21,793 bases of DNA from Sphaerochaeta sp. UBA5849 (GTDB lineage Bacteria > Spirochaetota > Spirochaetia > Sphaerochaetales > Sphaerochaetaceae), in contig DJGJ01000038.1 in NCBI GenBank assembly GCA_002432715.1, forward strand, positions 1-21,793, written 5' to 3'. The translations under genes and the position numbers were made by a program. This document shows, piece after piece, positions 16,814 through 21,793 of this stretch (its first letter is position 1; every line of letters begins with the position of its first letter). The notes under the pieces are model-generated. The model did not search any database. It was not told the DNA's origin and worked only from the letters and a program-made list of their open reading frames with translations.

Positions 16814-18465
16814 ACCTCTATCTCATAAGAATATCCCTGCTCGGCAAGGAATTTTTGGCGGTTGGAGGCAAACTCCTCCTCATTGGAGTAACGGGTCACC
16901 ACCGAGTAGAAGAAACTCGATCGGTTTTTCGGCCTGAGGATTCTTCCCAAGCGCTGAGCCTCCTCGCTTCGGCTCCCAAAGGTGCCGGAGACCTGGATGG
17001 CGACCGAAGCATCGGGCAGATCGATGGCGAAATTGGCCACCTTGCTGACAACCAGAATCCTGCAATCACCTTCCTTGAAGGCCTTGTACAGTTCCTCACG
17101 CTTGGCATTCGGGGTGCTGCCGGTGATGATGGGAAGTCCGAATGCATCAGCAATCTGTTTCAGCTGGTCCAGATACTGGCCTATGATCAGGATGAAATCA
17201 TCCGGATGCCGGCTGACCAAATCCTTCACCACCTCCAGCTTCAGTGGATTCTCGCTGGCCATGCGATACTTTTCCCGCTTGGTTGCCAGTGCATAGGGAA
17301 TCTCCAACTCCTTGGGGAGGTCGATGCGGATTTCATGGCAGTATGCTTCGGCGATGAAACCCTGCTGCTGCAACTCGTTCCATGGTACATCGAAGCGTTT
17401 GGGACCGACGAGGCTGAACACCTCGTCCTCCCTTCCGTCCTCCCGCACCAAGGTGGCGGTCAGACCGACGCGGTAGACTGCCTGCAGCTCGGCGGTGACC
17501 TTGAATACAGGAGCGGGCAGCATATGCACTTCATCGTAGATGATCAGGCCCCAACGGCCCTTGGTCAGCAGTTCCAGATGGGGGAACGGCCCTTCCTTGT
17601 CAGGGCGGTAGGTGAGCACCTGATAGGTGCAGACCGTCACATCCCTTGGGTCCTTGCGCTCGCCGGTATATTCACCGATTTGATCGCTGCCAAGCGTGGT
17701 CTTGTCCTGAATTTCCTGCATCCACTGGTGCACAGCCGCCACATTGGTGGTTACCACCAAGGTACGGGTGCACAGCCGTTGCATGATCTGCATGCCCACC
17801 ACGGTCTTGCCTGAACCACAGGGCAGTACTATGGTGCCGAAGCCGCAACCGGGTCCCAGATCCCCAAGCAGGGCATCAGAAGCCATCTGCTGATAGGGTC
17901 TGACGGAAAAAGGTTTGCCGCCGAGGGTTTCAGTCCTCAAGGCGATCGGTACTTCCGGCCCCTTGGCGAGCGGCACCCTGTCATCGACCGGGTAACCGAT
18001 TTTGATCAGTTGCAGTTTCACCTCGCCCCGTGCGTACGTTTCCAGCAGAAAGGAGTGTTCATCCTTGACCACCAGCAGCTTGGACAGGGCCTTGCGCTGC
18101 ATCAGCTCGGTCTTGATCCGCTGACTATCCACGGACAACCGATAATAGCGGGGGTCGTCGCTTTCGCCCAGGCGGACTTTTCCCCATCTCGATGCAATGT
18201 CCTTGACGTAGAAAAGGATGCTTTCGGGAACGGGAAACCTCGACCAGGCCTTGAGCCTGTCTACAACCGAATCCGCATCGAAACCCGAGGAGGCCGCATT
18301 CCACAAGGAAATGGGGGAGAGTGCATAGGTGTGCATGTGTTCCGGGCTCTTGATCAACTCACAAAAGCGGACCAAATCGGCACGGCAGGCCTCACTGTCC
18401 TTGTGATGGACATCCAACAGCAGGGTCTTGTCACTTTGTACGATCAGGGGGGTGTCTTGCATCAT
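16801..18465 (-). CDS. XPB/Rad25-type superfamily 2 DNA helicase
   Basis: A 554-residue bacterial relative of the TFIIH subunit XPB (ERCC3), a DNA translocase for repair and promoter opening in eukaryotes. Residues 1-190 form an N-terminal damage-recognition-like region. The helicase core follows: Q-motif-like VRPYQQMA, Walker A LPCGSGKT (214-221), VVTTNVAAVHQWMQEI, DEVH box (311-314), LTATL (335-339) followed by the RED motif (341-343), GPKRFDVPWNEL as in human XPB (GPKLYEANWMEL), and motif VI QRLGRILRPK. The length is typical of bacterial forms. The start ATG overlaps the aroC stop (ATGA), with GGAAG upstream. No adjacent Bax1-type nuclease is present. Confidence 0.93.
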   Translation of the reverse strand: MMQDTPLIVQSDKTLLLDVHHKDSEACRADLVRFCELIKSPEHMHTYALSPISLWNAASSGFDADSVVDRLKAWSRFPVPESILFYVKDIASRWGKVRLGESDDPRYYRLSVDSQRIKTELMQRKALSKLLVVKDEHSFLLETYARGEVKLQLIKIGYPVDDRVPLAKGPEVPIALRTETLGGKPFSVRPYQQMASDALLGDLGPGCGFGTIVLPCGSGKTVVGMQIMQRLCTRTLVVTTNVAAVHQWMQEIQDKTTLGSDQIGEYTGERKDPRDVTVCTYQVLTYRPDKEGPFPHLELLTKGRWGLIIYDEVHMLPAPVFKVTAELQAVYRVGLTATLVREDGREDEVFSLVGPKRFDVPWNELQQQGFIAEAYCHEIRIDLPKELEIPYALATKREKYRMASENPLKLEVVKDLVSRHPDDFILIIGQYLDQLKQIADAFGLPIITGSTPNAKREELYKAFKEGDCRILVVSKVANFAIDLPDASVAIQVSGTFGSRSEEAQRLGRILRPKNRSSFFYSVVTRYSNEEEFASNRQKFLAEQGYSYEIEVWTN

Positions 18466-19511
18466 GTTCTTCCAAACGCAGTGTAATAGAGGTCGATCAG
18501 CGTGATGGCCACCATCGCCTCAACCACCACCACAGCCCGGGCACAGATGCAGGGGTCGTGTCTGCCCTCCACCACCAAGGTTGTTGTCTCATTGTTCTTG
18601 TTGACTGTCTGCTGGGCCCTGGAGATCGAGGAAGTGGGTTTGATGGCTGCCTGCAGGACGATTTCCTGCCCGCTGGAGATGCCGCCCAGAATCCCTCCTG
18701 CATGGTTGGATAAAAACCCTTCGCTGGTTCTCTGGTCGTTGCACTCGCTGCCCCGCATTGCAGCACAGGCGAAACCCGAACCGAATTGGATTCCTTTCAC
18801 CGCCCCGATGCTCATCACAGCATGGCTGAGCAGGGCCTGCAACTTGCCGAAAACCGGCTCGCCGAGCCCGGCGGGGACGCCGTTGACCCTGCACTCGATA
18901 ACGCCGCCGATGCTGTCGTTCTCTGCTCTCACTTGTTCGATCAGGGCTGTCATCTGAACGGCGGCAACCTTGTCGGGGCAGTTCATGACATTGTCCGCCT
19001 CATCCCAATTCCGTTTATGGGCAACTATCGAGCCGACTTGCACCGTCCCGGCCTGGATGGTTATTCCCCGTTTTGCAAGCAGCTGCATGGCTAAAGCCCC
19101 TGCAGCAACCCGTGCACTGGTCTCCCTTCCGCTGGACCTGCCGCCACCTCGGATATCGCGAATCCCATACTTCTTGTAGAAGGTCCAGTCGGCGTGTCCT
19201 GGACGGAAAACATCCTTCAGGTGGTCGTAATCGGCTGATTTTTGGTTGGTGCTGTAAAGTATCATGGCAATCGGGGTGCCGGTGGTATAGCCCTCATACA
19301 CTCCCGAAAGAATGGAGAGTTCATCGATTTCATTGCGCTTTGTCCCGGAGGGATTTCCCCCCGGACGACGACGGTTCATCTGTTCCTGCAGCGCCTGCAT
19401 ATCAATCTTGAAACCGCTTTCCACCCCGTCGATGATGACACCGAGGGCAGGGCCGTGAGACTCGCCGAACGTGGTGACGGTAAATGCATTTCCAAAGCTG
19501 TTGTGACCCAT
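18462..19511 (-). CDS. aroC: Chorismate synthase
   Basis: The last shikimate-pathway enzyme, which uses reduced FMN to turn 5-enolpyruvylshikimate 3-phosphate into chorismate. The ATG at 19511 gives 349 residues beginning MGHNSFGNAFTVTTFGESHG, with the family signature GESHG at 16-20. Other blocks are RRRPGGN, FRPGHADWTFYKKYG, IRGGGRSSGRETSARVAAG and NHAGGILGGISSGQ, which bind FMN and substrate. An in-frame extension to 19724 would run through aroK and is rejected. GAGG lies about eight bases before the start. It begins one base from the aroK stop and overlaps the XPB start by four bases, so expression of all three is linked. Confidence 0.96.
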   Translation of the reverse strand: MGHNSFGNAFTVTTFGESHGPALGVIIDGVESGFKIDMQALQEQMNRRRPGGNPSGTKRNEIDELSILSGVYEGYTTGTPIAMILYSTNQKSADYDHLKDVFRPGHADWTFYKKYGIRDIRGGGRSSGRETSARVAAGALAMQLLAKRGITIQAGTVQVGSIVAHKRNWDEADNVMNCPDKVAAVQMTALIEQVRAENDSIGGVIECRVNGVPAGLGEPVFGKLQALLSHAVMSIGAVKGIQFGSGFACAAMRGSECNDQRTSEGFLSNHAGGILGGISSGQEIVLQAAIKPTSSISRAQQTVNKNNETTTLVVEGRHDPCICARAVVVVEAMVAITLIDLYYTAFGRT

Positions 19512-19512
19512 T

Positions 19513-20049
19513 TCATACCTCGCTCTTGAGTGTTTGCACAAGGAAGTTGGCTGTATCGCGGATATCGGGATAATTTGGTAATTGTACCAAAACATCACAG
19601 ATGTTTCCATAGATTGCGTGTCTTCTTGCATACAGGGCGTGAAATGAGCCTTTTGGGTCTTTCTCATCCAAGAAGGGAGGTACTCCGTCATGAAGAATCC
19701 TGCCAAGCAGCACCTCTTCATCAACCATCAAATAGATCAGTTTCCCATGGCTTTTTGCAAGGCTGAGCAACTCGTTGTTGTCCGAGGCCCCGCCTCCAAG
19801 GCTTATCACGGTGCGTTGTGTTTGCAAAGAGAGAAAAGTCTTCAGCGAAATGACTTCCTGGTTCTGGAAGGCTGCTTGGCCCTCCTGCTTATAATAGGCT
19901 CGTATGCTCAGGCAAGGTGCAATGGCTCTCAGTATCAGGTCGTCCAAATCAACCCAAGCCAGATTGTTTGCTTTCGCATACAAACGTCCTAGCGTGGATT
20001 TCCCGCTGTGCTTGATCCCGCAGAAAAAAAGATGGCCGTCCATACTCAT
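19513..20049 (-). CDS. aroK: Divergent shikimate kinase
   Basis: This 178-residue P-loop kinase probably phosphorylates shikimate at O3 using ATP. Evidence: Walker A GIKHSGKS (11-18), the shikimate-site motif VDLDD (33-37), SLGGG (83-87), and a final RRHAIYG matching the R...Y motif near the adenine site. Two features differ from classical AroK. The conserved Arg of the FR..E motif is Gln here (FQNQE, 61-65), and the usual RPLL lid is GVPPFLDEKDP. The aroC neighbour supports the assignment. The ATG at 20049 overlaps the upstream stop (ATGA) but has no clear ribosome binding site; ATG at 20043 is possible. A related P-loop kinase of other specificity cannot be excluded. Confidence 0.82.
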   Translation of the reverse strand: MSMDGHLFFCGIKHSGKSTLGRLYAKANNLAWVDLDDLILRAIAPCLSIRAYYKQEGQAAFQNQEVISLKTFLSLQTQRTVISLGGGASDNNELLSLAKSHGKLIYLMVDEEVLLGRILHDGVPPFLDEKDPKGSFHALYARRHAIYGNICDVLVQLPNYPDIRDTANFLVQTLKSEV

Positions 20050-20519
20050 CGCTGGTCGAACAAGCCGATCCACTGCTCGTCATAGGCATCGATGGAAGGA
20101 ACCTCGGCTGCTTGCTTGGTATAGTACTGTTTCCTGCGTCGTTCCTTCTGCTGATGAACCAAGGTATCCACAGCCATCTGGTACCGGGCTTCATGCAGGT
20201 TCTTGCGCACCTGCTCCTCATAGTGATTGATATGAACCGTCTTTTTCAAGGCGAAGTGGAAGGTGACAATCATTGCATACCAGAAAAGGGAGAGCAGAAG
20301 CGGTTGCAGGTCGAAATAGGTATAAGGCAGCGGTATCGATCCTGGATCGCTGGCGACCCGGTAGAGATTGAGTGCGTTCGGCCACAGGATGAACAAGGTC
20401 AACAAGAGAGGGACGATCCAGTACAAGCCTTGGCGTGAAAACAGAAAGCGCAGGCAGGCGGTGAAGGCGAGAAAGTTCAAGAGCAGGCAAACCAAGGGAA
20501 GTGCATATAATTCAGCCAT
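20046..20519 (-). CDS. Small membrane protein of unknown function
   Basis: I do not recognise this 157-residue protein. It has three hydrophobic segments, at about 5-25 (ALPLVCLLLNFLAFTACLRF), 32-50 (GLYWIVPLLLTLFILWP) and 70-92 (LQPLLLSLFWYAMIVTFHFAL). A hydrophilic C-terminal half of about 60 residues follows, with KERRRKQYY and an otherwise mixed charge, probably cytoplasmic. GGAGG (plus-strand about 20523-20528) lies directly before the ATG at 20519; an in-frame extension to 20567 has no such site. It is first in the aroK-aroC-XPB operon, and its stop overlaps the aroK start. Operon position suggests co-expression only; it does not identify a role. Confidence 0.75.
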   Translation of the reverse strand: MAELYALPLVCLLLNFLAFTACLRFLFSRQGLYWIVPLLLTLFILWPNALNLYRVASDPGSIPLPYTYFDLQPLLLSLFWYAMIVTFHFALKKTVHINHYEEQVRKNLHEARYQMAVDTLVHQQKERRRKQYYTKQAAEVPSIDAYDEQWIGLFDQR

Positions 20520-20547
20520 GGAACCTCCGCTATCCAAAGAGTCTTTT

Positions 20548-20563
20548 CCTATGATACCATAGG
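20548..20563. promoter_or_regulatory. Palindrome in the divergent promoter region
   Basis: CCTATG (20548-20553) and CATAGG (20558-20563) are perfect 6-bp arms around ATAC. The same bases contain an extended -10 on the minus strand (TG-G-TATCAT, hexamer at 20551-20556) for the small membrane protein/aroK operon, and a weaker one on the plus strand (TG-A-TACCAT, 20555-20560) for the dGTPase-like gene. No good -35 was found on either side. It may be a back-to-back promoter or an operator for a dimeric regulator. Confidence 0.4.
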
Positions 20564-20584
20564 CCAACGATTTGGGGAATAACT

Positions 20585-21736
20585 ATGAAATTGCAGAATC
20601 AAATCTCCGAGCAGTTGTTGAAACAACGAAAGACCGAGAAACAAGAGGATGTTCGTGGTCCTTACTACCGCGATACCACCGCCATCATCCACTCATCGGC
20701 CTTCAGGCGGCTGAAGCACAAGACCCAGGTCTTCTTCGCCCCAAGCAACGACCACATCTGCACCCGCATGGAACATTGCCTGCATGTGGCCTCCATTGCA
20801 TCCACCATCTGCCGAGGTTTGGGCCTCGATACCGAACTGGCCTGGGCGATTGGAATGGGCCACGACTTGGGCCACACCCCCTTCGGCCATACCGGTGAGA
20901 AGATTCTCTCTTCCAAGATGCAGCAGGCGGGCTTCGGCCCGTTCGAACATGAGATAAACAGCCTCAGGGTCGTCGATTTCCTCTCCAACCAGGGCAAAGG
21001 TCTCAACCTGACCTATGCAGTGCGTGATGGAATTGCCTGCCACAACGGTGAAAAACTGGTGAAATCCATCAAGCCGACCTTTGAGGTCAGAAACTTGGAT
21101 GCCTTGCAAGAACGCAAAGGCCTGCTTCCGGCAACCTATGAGGCCGCAGTCGTCCGGCTTTGTGACACCATTGCGTATCTGGGTCGGGATTTTGAGGATG
21201 CCTGCAGACTGGGGCTTATATCCAAGAGAGATCTTCCTTGGGATGTGGAGAAGCTCCTTGGAAACCGAAACGCCCAGATTATCGATACCCTGGTATTTGA
21301 TGTCATCGAACATTCAAACAGTGAGGATGGTATCAGTTTCAGTGATGAGTTGTTCCCCGCAGTCCAGAAGATGATTGCATTCAACTATGAATACATCTAC
21401 AAAAGCCCCATGCTGGAAGGGTATGAGCGATATTTCAGCCGGCTTTTCACCCTGATATTGGACTATCTCGGGTATCTGCTTGCCACCTATGAGTTCAACG
21501 AGGAGCTGTACACCCAGGAAAAGAACATGCTTGCAATGGGGTTCTATCATCATTTGATGGATATGAAGGATGCCTACCTGCAAAAGGACGGCAACCTGGA
21601 CCGCCTGATCTTCGACTATATCGGAGGCATGAGCGACAACTTCTGCCTCGATTGTGCCAACGAGATTCTCAAGCCGGAGCATTTGAACGACAGCATCGAG
21701 CACTCGCTTACCGGAAAATGGTTTGACGTGCGCTAG
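20585..21736 (+). CDS. HD-domain dGTPase-like triphosphohydrolase
   Basis: A 383-residue protein of the deoxyguanosinetriphosphate triphosphohydrolase-like family, which cleaves dNTPs to deoxynucleosides and tripolyphosphate. The family opening RDTTAIIHSSAFRRLKHKTQVF (29-50) is clear. The HD metal residues are H64 in TRMEHCLHVA, H93-D94 in GMGHDLGHTPFGHTGE and D194 in RLCDTIAYLGRD. YAVRDGIACHNGE (144-156) and FEHEINSLRVVDFLS (120-134) are also typical. The ATG at 20585 has only a weak GGGGA at 20574-20578; no better start is visible. It is a single-gene unit read divergently from the aroK operon and closed by its own terminator. Nucleotide preference cannot be read from sequence. Confidence 0.9.
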   Translation: MKLQNQISEQLLKQRKTEKQEDVRGPYYRDTTAIIHSSAFRRLKHKTQVFFAPSNDHICTRMEHCLHVASIASTICRGLGLDTELAWAIGMGHDLGHTPFGHTGEKILSSKMQQAGFGPFEHEINSLRVVDFLSNQGKGLNLTYAVRDGIACHNGEKLVKSIKPTFEVRNLDALQERKGLLPATYEAAVVRLCDTIAYLGRDFEDACRLGLISKRDLPWDVEKLLGNRNAQIIDTLVFDVIEHSNSEDGISFSDELFPAVQKMIAFNYEYIYKSPMLEGYERYFSRLFTLILDYLGYLLATYEFNEELYTQEKNMLAMGFYHHLMDMKDAYLQKDGNLDRLIFDYIGGMSDNFCLDCANEILKPEHLNDSIEHSLTGKWFDVR

Positions 21737-21756
21737 CGTGAGTTTACAAGTTATCT

Positions 21757-21779
21757 GCCCCGTTTGGGGCTTTTTTTTT
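21757..21779 (+). terminator. Intrinsic terminator after the dGTPase-like gene
   Basis: GCCCC (21757-21761) pairs perfectly with GGGGC (21766-21770) around a GTTT loop, followed directly by nine T (21771-21779). It lies 20 bases after the stop codon. This is the only textbook rho-independent terminator that I found in the window. Confidence 0.92.
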
Positions 21780-21793
21780 ACCCTAAAAGGAAT

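Noticed and set aside
16789..17814. 341-codon open frame on the plus strand antisense to the XPB helicase
   Set aside because: The opposite strand encodes an intact helicase with all motifs. This frame has no ribosome binding site or recognisable domain.
19512..19724. N-terminal extension of aroC into aroK
   Set aside because: Chorismate synthase starts at the MGHNSFG methionine. The extra residues are aroK read in another frame.

Overview
This window is a compact, almost purely housekeeping stretch of a bacterial chromosome, most likely from a spirochaete of the Sphaerochaeta/Treponema kind. That assignment is inference. It rests on the order rpsB-tsf-frr-uppS-cdsA-dxr-rseP without pyrH, a fused aroD-aroE gene, an XPB-type helicase beside a long helicase-associated protein, and the style of the DnaB, CdsA and shikimate kinase sequences. 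There are no tRNA or rRNA genes, insertion sequences, CRISPR arrays or phage genes. Genes are nearly back to back; the longest non-coding stretch is the roughly 170 bases upstream of rpsB.

Layout: (1) 1-4205, plus strand: rpsF-ssb-rpsR-(YybS/DUF2232-like membrane protein)-rplI-dnaB, a ribosomal and replication operon. Its 5' leader folds into what looks like the S6:S18 autoregulatory element, with the rpsF ribosome binding site paired in the stem. (2) 4195-10610, minus strand: rpsB-tsf-frr-uppS-cdsA-dxr-rseP, linking translation factors to isoprenoid, phospholipid and envelope functions. It has a recognisable promoter and a structured leader upstream of rpsB. (3) 10784-13313, minus strand: an ABC-F ATPase followed by an overlapping maf nucleotide pyrophosphatase gene. 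(4) 13426-14910, plus strand: an aroD-aroE fusion behind a good sigma-70-type promoter. (5) 14912-20519, minus strand: small membrane protein, aroK, aroC, XPB helicase, helicase-associated protein, all overlapping or one base apart. (6) 20585-21736, plus strand: an HD-domain dGTPase-like protein, followed by the window's one clear intrinsic terminator.

How the genes work together: AroDE, AroK and AroC supply four of the later shikimate-pathway activities (dehydroquinase, shikimate dehydrogenase, shikimate kinase, chorismate synthase). UppS, CdsA and Dxr act in isoprenoid and phospholipid synthesis, and RseP is the membrane site-2 protease. S2, EF-Ts and RRF serve translation. SSB and DnaB serve replication. 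Maf and the dGTPase act on nucleotide pools.

The points most worth a second look are the rpsF leader RNA, the rpsB leader, the XPB/helicase-associated pair inside a shikimate operon, the divergent shikimate kinase, the low-complexity tails on L9 and S2, the palindrome in the 20.5 kb divergent promoter region, and two convergent gene pairs that leave no room for a terminator. I did not find a clearly novel multi-gene system here.
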